Shown piece after piece: positions 8,731 through 16,761 of a stretch of DNA of 24,454 bases; positions within the stretch are counted from its first letter, which is position 1; each line of letters opens with the position of its first letter. The DNA lies in IMG/VR virus record IMGVR_UViG_3300027760_000079, positions 1 through 24,454 of that record; one strand, 5' to 3'. The position numbers and the translations under genes are program-made. The DNA is from a virus. Under the pieces are notes generated by a model. That model did not search any database and was not told the origin of the DNA. It worked only from the letters and a program-made list of their open reading frames with translations.

Positions 8731-10388
8731 CACACCACCGCCAATCGTGACGAGGAGAGACTACCAGCGCGGGACTCGCGCTGCGACTGCCGGACGAGCA
8801 CGTTGCTGACCTCGTCTACGCCGAGGACGACCGTGACGTTGACCGGGGCTGCACCGCCGCCGCCCGCGCTGAACGACGACACGCGGTCCTGAGCTCCACC
8901 ACCCGACGCGCCCGAACTGGCCGCGCTCGAGGAGCCGCCGACCGTCGAAGCGCCGAGCGCCCGAGCAGTGCCCGCGAGCAGCAGGCCGGTACCAGCCATG
9001 ACGGCCGAAGCCTGAAAGAGTCCAGGCGCCGTGTATCCAAGCACCGGGCCGGTGAGGGCTGCAGCCACGCCGAGCGCGCCAAGGAATACAGCGTAGCCGA
9101 ACGCCTGCGCGCTCAGACCGGCTGCCACCTGCCCCGCGAGCTTGCCGAAGCTGACGCCCGCCTTGTCGCCGTCGATGACCAGCGTGGCGAGGGCTTGCCC
9201 CGCCGCTTGGCTGAACGACTGCAGCGCGCCCACGCCCATCGACTCAAGGTCCATCGCCGACTCGGTCAAACCGCGCAGGCTCGACTCGGCCGCCGTGACC
9301 TGCTCAGGCGCTACTGCATCAGGGGCGATGAGGTCGCCGAGGGCCTGCTGCAGACTCTGCGTCGGAGGTGGCAGCGACTCGATGAACTGCAGAGGGCTCA
9401 GCGCATCGTATGCCGCGCGCGCCTCGGCTGCTGCCTGCGCTTCCTTCTCGGCCTCGACGATGATGCTGATTTCGCGCGCGTAGGCGTCGGTCGCCTCTTT
9501 GACCGCAGCGGTCCGCGCCTTGGTCGAAGCGGTCGCGCGCTCGTTTGCCTTGGTGGCCTGCTCGACGACCACGGCTTGCTTCTGCTCTGCCTCGCTAACC
9601 ACGCCGAGCGTGGTCTTGAGGTTCTTGATGATGTCGTCCCGCTTGCGCGTGTTGAGCTGCAGGTTGAAGTCAGCAGTTGCGCGCCGGTCCTCGAACTCAA
9701 GCGCCTGCTCGTCTACCCGCTGCGCGAGTAGCGCTAGCTCGAGCACGCTGGCCTCAAGCTGTGCGCCGCGCAGAGTGTCAGCCACTGCGAGTCGTCGCGC
9801 ATCGTCGCGCAGGCTCTCTGCCTTCTGCCGCGCCGCCTCAGCTGACGCTGCATACTCTCGTGCCTGAGCGTCGAACGCTGCGATGTCAGACTCCAGAGGG
9901 GCTGTCTGGACGCTCGCAGCCCGAGCAATCGACAACTGCTCAAAGGTCAGCTTCGCCACGCCAACCGAGGCGATGAGTGCATCGACGTCCGTCTTGGTCG
10001 ACGCCGCCGCCCTGCCTGCCGCCTCAAAGCCTGACCGCAGCTTGTCGACCGCTGGCACGAATAGCTCAGACTCTGCGATGGCCTTGGCGACGCCCTGCGC
10101 CAGTTCGCCGAACTGGCCGATGACCTGCCCGAGCGGACCAGCCAACCCAACGCCGAGGGCGAGAGATGCGATGTCGAGCGCGCCGCTGAACGTGCGCATG
10201 GGCTTCTCGACCGAGTCGACGGCATCGTCCAACCGCTTGACCTGACGCTCAAAGCCAGCGAACAGGCCGCCCGCCTTGTCGGCCTTCTTGCCGGTCGCCT
10301 CGGCAGCGTCCTCGACCTTCTTGAGCTTGGCCGCTGCGTCGTCTGCGCCTTGGATTTTGACGTCGATGGCTAGGCTTGTGACGCTCAC
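8730..10388 (-). CDS. Tail tape measure protein
   Basis: The start is the GTG at 10388, seven bases after AGGAGG and one base after the chaperone stop; the in-frame TTG at 10415 lacks these features. The 552-residue product begins MSVTSLAIDVKIQGADDA, has long coiled-coil helices (residues about 170-340, many Ala, Glu, Lys, Arg), a hydrophobic stretch near 70-95 and another near 430-490 (GYAVFLGALGVAAALTG), then a Gly/Ser-rich tail. This is the classic tape measure pattern; it sets tail length and may form a pore at DNA entry. With the usual rule of roughly 0.15 nm per residue the tail would be about 80 nm, rather short. Confidence 0.88.
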   Translation of the reverse strand: MSVTSLAIDVKIQGADDAAAKLKKVEDAAEATGKKADKAGGLFAGFERQVKRLDDAVDSVEKPMRTFSGALDIASLALGVGLAGPLGQVIGQFGELAQGVAKAIAESELFVPAVDKLRSGFEAAGRAAASTKTDVDALIASVGVAKLTFEQLSIARAASVQTAPLESDIAAFDAQAREYAASAEAARQKAESLRDDARRLAVADTLRGAQLEASVLELALLAQRVDEQALEFEDRRATADFNLQLNTRKRDDIIKNLKTTLGVVSEAEQKQAVVVEQATKANERATASTKARTAAVKEATDAYAREISIIVEAEKEAQAAAEARAAYDALSPLQFIESLPPPTQSLQQALGDLIAPDAVAPEQVTAAESSLRGLTESAMDLESMGVGALQSFSQAAGQALATLVIDGDKAGVSFGKLAGQVAAGLSAQAFGYAVFLGALGVAAALTGPVLGYTAPGLFQASAVMAGTGLLLAGTARALGASTVGGSSSAASSGASGGGAQDRVSSFSAGGGGAAPVNVTVVLGVDEVSNVLVRQSQRESRAGSLSSSRLAVV

Positions 10389-10389
10389 T

Positions 10390-11210
10390 TCACTTCCTCC
10401 TGCGGGCCACCTCAAGTTCGGCGTTCTCGGCCTCCCTCAACGCCCGCGTCAGATGCAACACACCCTCGACCACTGCCGCCGATGCGTCAGGCAGGACGAC
10501 CTCCAGCGGGATACCTGCGCGCCCAGCCTCTAGCCCGTCGATGACGCAGTGCACCCACAGCTGCCGTGACTCGTGCTCGGGGCACGTGACGCTCCATCGC
10601 TCGCGGTCGTACATGTCGACCGCCAGCCACGTCACACCGTCCCGCTGCTCTCGGGCTGCCCACTCGTCGCCGACGCCCCCGCAGTCACCGTCAGCGCAGG
10701 CGCCGCACTCGTAGCGTCGGGCGTTGAGCCGATTGCAGGCACCGGCCCACGCGAGCCAGTCGAGGACGGCGCGTGCGCTTTTCCCAAGGTCGACACAGCC
10801 TCGATGTGCGACGCGATGCCCACGATGACCGACTCGGCGTCGGGCAGTAGCTCCCACAGTCGCTCGACCGGATAGCCCGAGGCATCCCGCTTGAGTTGCG
10901 GCAGGTCACTGAGGCTCACGCAGCACGCCCGCACGATAGCCTCGTGACGACGCAGCACACGCTCAGCAGACACGAACGCCGCCGCGCCCTTGGTGATGTG
11001 GGCCTGCGCCTCAGCAACGCAGACCGCGCGCCGGTCGAGGGGCAGCGCCTCGACCCACGTCGAATCGTCTGGAATGACCAAGCACGCCGGGTCGCGCGTC
11101 TCGATGTACCGTCGCAACGCCTCGACCTCGTTGGCCTGCTGCACCGATGGGTCGCAGATGAGGACGAACCGCGCCGCAACCGCCGTGTTGGTGAGGACAA
11201 CGAGGCCCAT
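10390..11210 (-). CDS. Tail assembly chaperone, frameshifted fusion (GT-type), 273 aa
   Basis: A ribosome that slips back one base on G GGA AAA (10785-10779) leaves the G frame after residue 144 (TLGK) and continues as SARAVLDWLAWAGACNRLN for 129 more residues to TGA at 10390-10392. The T domain carries a Cys cluster (ECGACADGDC, later TCPEH) and helical ends (VVEGVLHLTRALREAENAEL). The reading-frame geometry was checked: codon first bases are 2 mod 3 in G and 0 mod 3 in T on this strand, which is a -1 shift. This matches lambda G/GT logic, where the rare long form links tape measure and tube subunits. Confidence 0.8.
10632..11210 (-). CDS. Tail assembly chaperone, upstream frame (G-type)
   Basis: The ATG at 11210 overlaps the tail tube stop (TAATG). 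Normal translation gives 192 residues. Residues 1 to about 144 are helical and charged, with EALRRYIETRDPACLVIP and VSAERVLRRHEAIVRACC; the last 48 are a low-complexity Ala/Ser/Pro/Gly tail. The switch to low complexity happens exactly at a slippery site, and a second ORF overlaps in the -1 frame. Chaperones of this type bind the tape measure and recruit tail tube subunits; they are not part of the virion. Sequence alone is weakly conserved; the arrangement carries the call. Confidence 0.8.
   Translation of the reverse strand: MGLVVLTNTAVAARFVLICDPSVQQANEVEALRRYIETRDPACLVIPDDSTWVEALPLDRRAVCVAEAQAHITKGAAAFVSAERVLRRHEAIVRACCVSLSDLPQLKRDASGYPVERLWELLPDAESVIVGIASHIEAVSTLGKAHAPSSTGSRGPVPAIGSTPDATSAAPALTVTAGASATSGQPESSGTV
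10779..10785 (-). other. Programmed -1 ribosomal frameshift site, GGGAAAA
   Basis: On the minus strand this reads TTG GGA AAA GCG in the upstream frame, so both tRNAs can re-pair after a one-base slip (GGA to GGG, AAA to AAA). It fits the X XXY YYZ rule and is close to lambda's GGGAAAG. Three bases downstream, CACGCG (10775-10770) can pair with CGCGTG (10753-10748) across a 16-base loop, a possible stimulatory stem, although the spacer is shorter than usual. Confidence 0.85.
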
Positions 11211-12502
11211 TAGGAGCAGAACGCGAGCAGGAAGTAGCCGCCATTCGCGGCCGTTGGCGTACCACTCGTGCCGGTGTAGGGGCTCGACGCCGCCGCGATG
11301 GTGCAGGTGCTGAAGGAGCGCTCGTCCTCGATGGTGTCGCCGGGCAGCTCCTGGACGAACCCGGCCGGGATGATGAGCGCAGCGCCTGCGAGCTCGCCGC
11401 CCTCGATGGGGAACACCCACGTGTTGGTTTCGCCGAGGCGAATCATGTCCCGCAGCGTCGCGCGCACGAAGTCTGAGAAGGTCAACGAAACCGTGACTTG
11501 CGCGCTGGTCACCTCGGCATCAGCCGCGCCCACGATGCTCGTGGTAGCCGAGCCGACAGGGTCGAGCCCGATGGTGATAGTGGCCGTCATGTCGCGCAGC
11601 GTCGCCACGGTCCGCGCGCCGGTGTTGCTCGGGGCGTAGATGGCCTGACCCCAGCGCTTGAGCGCCACGCCGTTCGCCAAGTTCGCCGGACCCGCCAGCG
11701 CAGCCCCGTAGGCCGTGACGGACTTGAACGCGGGCGAGAGCGTGAACGTCATCTCCAGCGTGCGCTTGTCGTCGCCGCTGAACGCGAGGCCGATGTTGTT
11801 CGCGCGGCAGCCGGTGCTCATCACCTCGCGAGCGCGGTCACGGTAGCGCACCGCCAGCGACGTTGCGCCGAGCGCGCCAATCTTCGGGTAGGCCACGGAG
11901 CAGAGCTTGACGCTGTCGCCCGTCTGCGGGTTCGCCGAGAAGGCAGGCCGCACGGTCACCACGTTGGTGCCGCCATTGACGGCCGTGACGATGGCGTACT
12001 CGGTGAGCCGCGCCGCCGACACCCACGCGACCACGTCGCCGGGGTTCACGAGCGCGAGGTCACCCGCGGACACCTCGAACTCAACGTCGCTGACGTCGTT
12101 CGTCACGGTCACAGCAGAGCCGCCCGTCTTGGCCACGACGCCGAGTGACGAGCCGAGCAGCTCCGCGAGACGCGTCGAGGCGAAGTTCGTCCCTTGGGCG
12201 CTCTCACCCTTGAACACGAGGTCGAAGTCACCGAGCTCACGAATGGCAGGCTCGCCGCTCGACAGGTAGGGCGCCTCGGGCTCGGGCACCTGACCCGCGC
12301 CGCTCGTCGAGACGGCCGGCTCAGAGTAGAGCGGGATGGTCGCCGTGGTGGCCTCGTTGCTCGAGGACGCCCGCGTGGGCTTCACGGCGTTGAAGGTCAG
12401 CGCCGACGTGTCGACCAGCGCGTGGTCCGCTGCGTCGGGGCTGCCATAGGTGGACTCAACCGCGATTGCGACCGACTGGCCGCCGAGACGTCCTGCGCTC
12501 AT
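11210..12502 (-). CDS. Major tail tube protein
   Basis: The 430-residue product starts at ATG 12502 (ATGA overlap) and opens MSAGRLGGQSVAIAVESTYG, the common start of long-tail tube proteins, followed by SPDAADHALVDTSALTF. The rest is beta-rich with patterns typical of tube subunits: ATSLAVRYRDRAREVM, DDKRTLEMTFTLS and QVTVSLTFSDFVRATL. It should polymerise around the tape measure to form the tail shaft. It is about twice as long as classical tube proteins such as lambda gpV, so an extra domain is likely. Location just before the chaperone genes and tape measure is canonical. Confidence 0.82.
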   Translation of the reverse strand: MSAGRLGGQSVAIAVESTYGSPDAADHALVDTSALTFNAVKPTRASSSNEATTATIPLYSEPAVSTSGAGQVPEPEAPYLSSGEPAIRELGDFDLVFKGESAQGTNFASTRLAELLGSSLGVVAKTGGSAVTVTNDVSDVEFEVSAGDLALVNPGDVVAWVSAARLTEYAIVTAVNGGTNVVTVRPAFSANPQTGDSVKLCSVAYPKIGALGATSLAVRYRDRAREVMSTGCRANNIGLAFSGDDKRTLEMTFTLSPAFKSVTAYGAALAGPANLANGVALKRWGQAIYAPSNTGARTVATLRDMTATITIGLDPVGSATTSIVGAADAEVTSAQVTVSLTFSDFVRATLRDMIRLGETNTWVFPIEGGELAGAALIIPAGFVQELPGDTIEDERSFSTCTIAAASSPYTGTSGTPTAANGGYFLLAFCS

Positions 12503-12951
12503 ACGCTCACCCTCACTGTGGCTCGGACGCGCAGCACGCGCCCCGTGACTCTGTCCGTGTCGCCGATATCCTCAACCTGAGTGTCGGGGAATACTGCGAC
12601 GTCATTGGCTTGGGATGCCCATACCGACTGCGGCCGGATGGTGCTGATGATGTTGACGGCGTCCTCGACCGCTGCCCGGTATGCCGAGCCCGCGAAGTCG
12701 GCTTCACGGTAGAGCACCGTGATGAGCACCGAGTAAGACGCCTCGTCGATGGGGTCACCGCTCACGAGGCCGGTGTCGATGGGCGCGCCCTCTTGGATGT
12801 AGAGCGCGCGGCTCGGAACTCGGTCGGACTCCTGCAGCAGTTCACCCTCGCTGGCGAAGTCGACCAGCGAGAACGCGAGCCCAGGCGCAGTCGTGGGCAC
12901 GATGCCGAGGATGGCGCCGTTGAGCGCGTCGAGTAGTCCGTAGAGGCTCAC
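12499..12951 (-). CDS. Tail terminator-like protein, 150 aa
   Basis: Start ATG 12951 and stop both lie in ATGA overlaps. At 150 residues, with an N-terminal helix (YGLLDALNGAILGIV) and later strands and a helix (ASYSVLITVLYREADF, AYRAAVEDAVNIISTI), it has the size and alpha/beta order of tail terminators such as lambda gpU, which cap the tail tube and meet the head. Its position immediately before the tail tube gene is the main support. No catalytic motif is expected or seen. Confidence 0.6.
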   Translation of the reverse strand: MSLYGLLDALNGAILGIVPTTAPGLAFSLVDFASEGELLQESDRVPSRALYIQEGAPIDTGLVSGDPIDEASYSVLITVLYREADFAGSAYRAAVEDAVNIISTIRPQSVWASQANDVAVFPDTQVEDIGDTDRVTGRVLRVRATVRVSV

Positions 12952-13520
12952 TGCTTACCTGCCACTGCGCGATTGATGCAGGCGCTGATAATCTCGGGCA
13001 GCGCTGCGACGAGGTCCGCATTGTTGCGAGGGCTGATGCCCCACCAGTTGCGCTTGAGATGCGTCGCGCCAGCGTAGGCCACGGCCGCGCCTCGAGGTGT
13101 GATGGTCACGCCCGTCTTGCTGATGGCCTGCACGCCGATGCTGCGCGAGAGTTGCCCCGAGAGGATGAGGTCGACCTCGACGCTGCGGTCGTTCAGCCCC
13201 TTGCGGCTCTCGGCCTTGTACTGCTTGTAACCGTCCTCATAGAAGCGGCCCACGACGCGCCCCTTGTTCGGGCCTCGCTTGCCCTTCCAAGGCGTGCCGC
13301 CCTTGGGCTTCAAGCGCCGCGCAGTCTCGCTGTTGCGATAGATGACGATCGGCTTGGTGCTGTACGCCTTCATGCCGTTGTCATCGACGTTGAGCCCCTC
13401 GAAGAACGTGCGCTGCACGAGCGACGTGCGCAGAACCTCGGCCACGTCACGCATGGCCTTGAGGTCCCACACGAATGAGGGCCACGTCGCGCCGAAGTCG
13501 TGGGTGGCCTCAATGCTCAT
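12948..13520 (-). CDS. Tail completion protein, HK97 gp10 / Mu gpG-like
   Basis: The ATG at 13520 is in an ATGA overlap with the connector gene. The 190-residue product is basic, with a Lys/Arg/Gly-rich centre (KPKGGTPWKGKRGPNKGR) and a C-terminal part that includes VDLILSGQLSRSIGVQ and later a Gly-rich AVAYAGATHLKRNWWG. A D-L-x-L-S-G-x-L-x-x-S-I pattern and position between adaptor and tail terminator match head-tail joining or tail-completion proteins. The family assignment is moderate; sequence similarity in this group is usually low. Confidence 0.6.
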   Translation of the reverse strand: MSIEATHDFGATWPSFVWDLKAMRDVAEVLRTSLVQRTFFEGLNVDDNGMKAYSTKPIVIYRNSETARRLKPKGGTPWKGKRGPNKGRVVGRFYEDGYKQYKAESRKGLNDRSVEVDLILSGQLSRSIGVQAISKTGVTITPRGAAVAYAGATHLKRNWWGISPRNNADLVAALPEIISACINRAVAGKQ

Positions 13521-14557
13521 CGCTGGTCCGTCACCCGCGCCAGCTCGATGGTCGCCGGGGGCTCTGGGTCCGTGGGGAAACCGATGATGGCCGTGTTGGT
13601 CAACGTCGAGCCGACCTGCCGCGCCAACTGCTGCGACGACGCCGCGTCGATCTCCTCGGGCTCGACCTCGCCGTTGAGGTTGAGGTCCTGCCAGTCGATG
13701 AGGCTGAGCACGTTGTCGAGCTCGGCCGCAGCGCGCTCGCGGTAGTACGTGGCAAGCGCCGTGCGGTCTTGGCCGCCCATGCTCGTGCCATCGAGAATGA
13801 CCGCCGCCGCGAGGTAGGCATGCGCCCGCGCGAACTGCCTACCGGGTAGCACGTCCTCGTGGCGAGGCGAGATGCGCCGCTTGATGTGGCCGATGAGTTC
13901 GTCGAGCGCCGCGTCGCGCTGGAGCTTCCAGCTACCTTGACCAGCGGGCCGCGCTCGCAGGTCAGGCACGTAGCCGAGCAGCTCCGCGTCAGACAGCCGC
14001 GTGGCGAACTCCATCGCTACGACGTGCAGGACGTCCCTGTCTCTATCGTAGGCCAACGGTTCAGCGTTGAACGCGTCGACTGTCTCGTAATCGATGGTCC
14101 ATCGGATGTTGCGCACAGGCGTGGCGCCGATGTGCGCGCTCGGGATGCCCGCCTGACGCTGCAGCCAGTGCAGATTCGCCGGGTTGACCGAGAACGCGAC
14201 CGGATGCGGCACCGGCTCGGCAAGCTCAAGCGTGCCCTCGATGCCATCGTCCGTGACCACGCGCACGACGCGCAGCGAGGCACCGACGAGGCCGATGGAC
14301 TGCAGCACGACGGCAGCGGGTTGGTCGCCGCTGATGGCCGTGGTGGGCGAGCCCGACAGACCCCACGTCACGGTCAGCGTGCGGCGGTCCGTGCTGATGG
14401 CTGTGACCTGGTCGACCTGCCGCGACTGCAACAATGAGTAGGTCTGCACACCCGCTGGCCAATCGATGGTCAGCGTGGGGTTAGCGACGAGCACGCCGTC
14501 TGGATTAGTCCAGCGCCACACATGGTCGAGGCCGGTCAAGAGCTTGCGTGCGGTCAT
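13517..14557 (-). CDS. Putative head-tail connector with N-terminal beta domain, 346 aa
   Basis: The ATG at 14557 follows a 32-nt gap (14558-14589) that holds only the leader. Residues 1 to about 160 look beta-rich with alternating hydrophobics (LTIDWPAGVQTYSLLQ, TLTVTWGLSG). From about 175 the protein becomes helical: VLHVVAMEFATRLSDAELL, KLQRDAALDELIGHIKRR and YYRERAAAELDNVLSLIDW. The helical part resembles small head-tail adaptors of the Mu gp36/HK97 gp6 type, and the location fits. A fusion of a beta domain to an adaptor is longer than usual. The product name is inference from context; a plain virion protein is the alternative. Confidence 0.55.
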   Translation of the reverse strand: MTARKLLTGLDHVWRWTNPDGVLVANPTLTIDWPAGVQTYSLLQSRQVDQVTAISTDRRTLTVTWGLSGSPTTAISGDQPAAVVLQSIGLVGASLRVVRVVTDDGIEGTLELAEPVPHPVAFSVNPANLHWLQRQAGIPSAHIGATPVRNIRWTIDYETVDAFNAEPLAYDRDRDVLHVVAMEFATRLSDAELLGYVPDLRARPAGQGSWKLQRDAALDELIGHIKRRISPRHEDVLPGRQFARAHAYLAAAVILDGTSMGGQDRTALATYYRERAAAELDNVLSLIDWQDLNLNGEVEPEEIDAASSQQLARQVGSTLTNTAIIGFPTDPEPPATIELARVTDQR

Positions 14558-14589
14558 GGCGCAGAGCCTACCACACTGAGGCCCCTACG

Positions 14590-15429
14590 TCACCCGGTCG
14601 CGGCGTTGTTGGCCGTGCGCACGGTCGATGCGTCGGCTTCCTTGTAGCCCCACCGCTTGGCCGTCGCCAAGGGGACAGCGAGCCACGAGTGTCGGCAGTT
14701 GTACCCGCCGCCACTCTCCAAGGGATGAGGCAGGCCGGTCTGTCCGTTGTCGAGCCCGCGCACCAACTCAGGCGAGAACCAGAAGCCCACGCACGCCTCG
14801 CAGAAGGGACGCGTGAGGCCGTCGTCGGGGCCGCCATACGCGAAGCCAACCGGCACGCCGGACTCGTCCGCGTACGCGTTGGAGATGGCGCGCGCGTACA
14901 CCGCCGTCTGCGTCCGCGCCTCCGTCGCTGCCTGCCCGAGAGAGACCTGCAGCCGCTCGGCTAGACGCGTCGATAGCTCGGTGATGCTCTCCAGCCGATA
15001 GCCCTCGCGCATGAGCGGGACAAGGTCCGTGGCCGTCGTCAAGTTCGCCGCTCGGAACGCGTCGTTGGCGTCGCGCCTAGCTGCGTCGATGACCGCCGTC
15101 AATGCCTCGATGTCGACGACGTTGTCGGGGTCGAGACCGACCGAGCGGAGATAGTCAGGAGTCGCGCGCTCGATGTCGTCGAGCCCGTCGAGCCACTGGT
15201 CTTGAATCTCGCCGGTTTCCTCGGCAACCGCCGCCGCGACCTGGTCGAGCTGCACCGCGAGCAGGCCGGTGCGCCAATCGCCGCCGCCCGCCTCGGTAGC
15301 CAGTTCAAGCAGCCGGTCGCGCAGCGTGTCACGCAGGCCGACGAGCTCCGCGCCGATACGGTCACCGAGTCGCGTCAGGTCCGCATCTCGACGACGCAGA
15401 GCCGCACGGATGTCGGCTGGAATCGCCAC
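14590..15429 (-). CDS. Minor head protein, MuF / SPP1 gp7-like
   Basis: Translation starts at GTG 15429 directly after the previous TAA. The first 170 residues of this 279-residue protein are long amphipathic helices. The C-terminal third carries the head-morphogenesis signature: a helix with ARTQTAVYARAISNAY, then GGPDDGLTRPFCEACVGFW, and PHPLESGGGYNCRHSW. The Cys pair (C-x2-C) and the later N-C-R-H are family features that may bind a metal. MuF/gp7 proteins associate with the portal inside the head and can be ejected with DNA. In Mu and SPP1 the gene comes right after the portal; here it follows the capsid gene. Confidence 0.75.
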   Translation of the reverse strand: MAIPADIRAALRRRDADLTRLGDRIGAELVGLRDTLRDRLLELATEAGGGDWRTGLLAVQLDQVAAAVAEETGEIQDQWLDGLDDIERATPDYLRSVGLDPDNVVDIEALTAVIDAARRDANDAFRAANLTTATDLVPLMREGYRLESITELSTRLAERLQVSLGQAATEARTQTAVYARAISNAYADESGVPVGFAYGGPDDGLTRPFCEACVGFWFSPELVRGLDNGQTGLPHPLESGGGYNCRHSWLAVPLATAKRWGYKEADASTVRTANNAATG

Positions 15430-15693
15430 TTAGCCCTTGCGCTTACGCGAGACAAGGACCTTGGGCGCAGATGTGGGGACGGCTGGCGCTTCATCAACAG
15501 GCGCCGCATCGTCCATGAGGGCCGCGATGACCGCCTCGACCTCGGGGGGCGAGCGGTAATCGAGCAGCACCGCATCCGAGCCCAGCAGCGACGACGCAGC
15601 GAGCCACTGCTCGCGGGTCATGTCCACCTCAGCGGGGGCATTGTAGTGCCCCATCTTGGGCAGCGGTCGCAGGAGTCGGACGCGTGCGCTCAT
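15430..15693 (-). CDS. Small hypothetical head-module protein, 87 aa
   Basis: The ATG at 15693 overlaps the capsid stop (TGATG), and the TAA stop is immediately followed by the next GTG start. The product begins MSARVRLLRPLPKMGHYN, has a helical middle (REQWLAASSLLGSDAVLL) and ends in an Ala/Pro linker and a Lys/Arg tail (KVLVSRKRKG). Small proteins of this kind often sit between capsid and connector genes, but no family is recognised. The basic tail could bind DNA or protein. Confidence 0.65.
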   Translation of the reverse strand: MSARVRLLRPLPKMGHYNAPAEVDMTREQWLAASSLLGSDAVLLDYRSPPEVEAVIAALMDDAAPVDEAPAVPTSAPKVLVSRKRKG

Positions 15694-16751
15694 CAGGCCA
15701 CGACCGCCGTGACGAGGTAGCCGAGGTTGGCGTCGAGGACGACCTCGTCGCTGTAGACCTCGCCGGCCACGATGGAGCCGACCGCCTGCGGGGGCGCCGT
15801 CAGGTACTCGCGGACCGAGATGGGCAGCGCGAGGCCGTCCATGCTCAGACCCTGACCCGAGAGGCCGTCCTCGACGAGCAGCAGGGCCGCGACCGCGCGC
15901 GCCATGATGTCGCCCGAGGCGTTCGCGATGGTGTCCGCGTTCTCGAGGCAGCCCATCCACAGGGACTTGCCCCAGAGGTAGGAGCTGCTGAAGGTCGTGG
16001 CGTCGGCCGAGGACTGACGACGAGCGCCGCCGATGAGCAGCTTGAGGCCGAGCTCACCCGCGACCAGCTCCTTGAGGTACGCGTCGGTCGCGACCTGCCG
16101 CGTGGCCGCAGCCGCGCCGCTGGTGACGATGCGGACGCCCGAGGCAGCCATGCTGCGCTGGAAGGCGTCAGCGACCTCACGGCCCATGATGAGCGTGTCG
16201 GGGTCGCGACCGTAGGCCGTGGCGCGCACGATGCTCTTGAGGATGGCGAGGTCTTGCATGGGGGTCGCCGTGACGATGGTGTCCCACTGCGAGCCCGCAC
16301 CGGGGACCGCAGCGAGGGCCGCGTCGGGCCAGTTCGCCGTCGAGAAGAACAGCGAGCTGGTGCGCGCCTCCATGTCGAGGGCGAGCTTGCGACCGATGGC
16401 GCCCGCCTCACGCTCCGTCAGGCTCGTGGGGAACTGCGAGCGGTCGCTCAGCTTCTGGGGGATGACGTCCGAGGCCAGCTTGTATTCCTCACAGCTGTAC
16501 AGGACGGTCGTCGGAGCGCCGAGCGCGCGCCGCGGGTAGTCAGCGCCGAGAGCCGTCGCGACGACCTGGGGCGAGCCCATGTAGCCGCTGGAGTTCTCGA
16601 CGAAGATGGTGCCCTTGCTGGCCGTGGGGACGACCGGCTGGATGGGGAGGAAGGGGAAGACCAGCCCCTGCAGGGACTGCGCGGCGCCGATGGCCGCACC
16701 CGAGAGGATCGGGGAGACCGGGGCGAGTTGGTTCTGATTGGCTGCGCTCAT
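15693..16751 (-). CDS. Major capsid protein (HK97-fold)
   Basis: The ATG at 16751 is seven bases after GAGGA. The 352-residue protein follows the decoration gene and has the pattern of an HK97-fold coat protein: a flexible N-terminal arm, an extended-loop region around YMGSPQVVATALGADYPRR, a conserved EEYKLASDVIPQKL segment, a long spine-like helix (LTEREAGAIGRKLALDMEA) and a P-domain/A-domain region with DPDTLIMGREVADAF. The C-terminal part (VGSIVAGEVYSDEVVLDANLGYLVTAVV) is a beta segment typical of these coats. Family is inferred from position, size and such patterns. Its stop overlaps the next start (TGATG). Confidence 0.9.
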   Translation of the reverse strand: MSAANQNQLAPVSPILSGAAIGAAQSLQGLVFPFLPIQPVVPTASKGTIFVENSSGYMGSPQVVATALGADYPRRALGAPTTVLYSCEEYKLASDVIPQKLSDRSQFPTSLTEREAGAIGRKLALDMEARTSSLFFSTANWPDAALAAVPGAGSQWDTIVTATPMQDLAILKSIVRATAYGRDPDTLIMGREVADAFQRSMAASGVRIVTSGAAAATRQVATDAYLKELVAGELGLKLLIGGARRQSSADATTFSSSYLWGKSLWMGCLENADTIANASGDIMARAVAALLLVEDGLSGQGLSMDGLALPISVREYLTAPPQAVGSIVAGEVYSDEVVLDANLGYLVTAVVA

Positions 16752-16761
16752 GGTTCAGTCC

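Noticed and set aside
10389-10415. TTG start that would extend the tape measure upstream
   Set aside because: The GTG at 10388 has AGGAGG at the right distance and lies one base after the chaperone stop.
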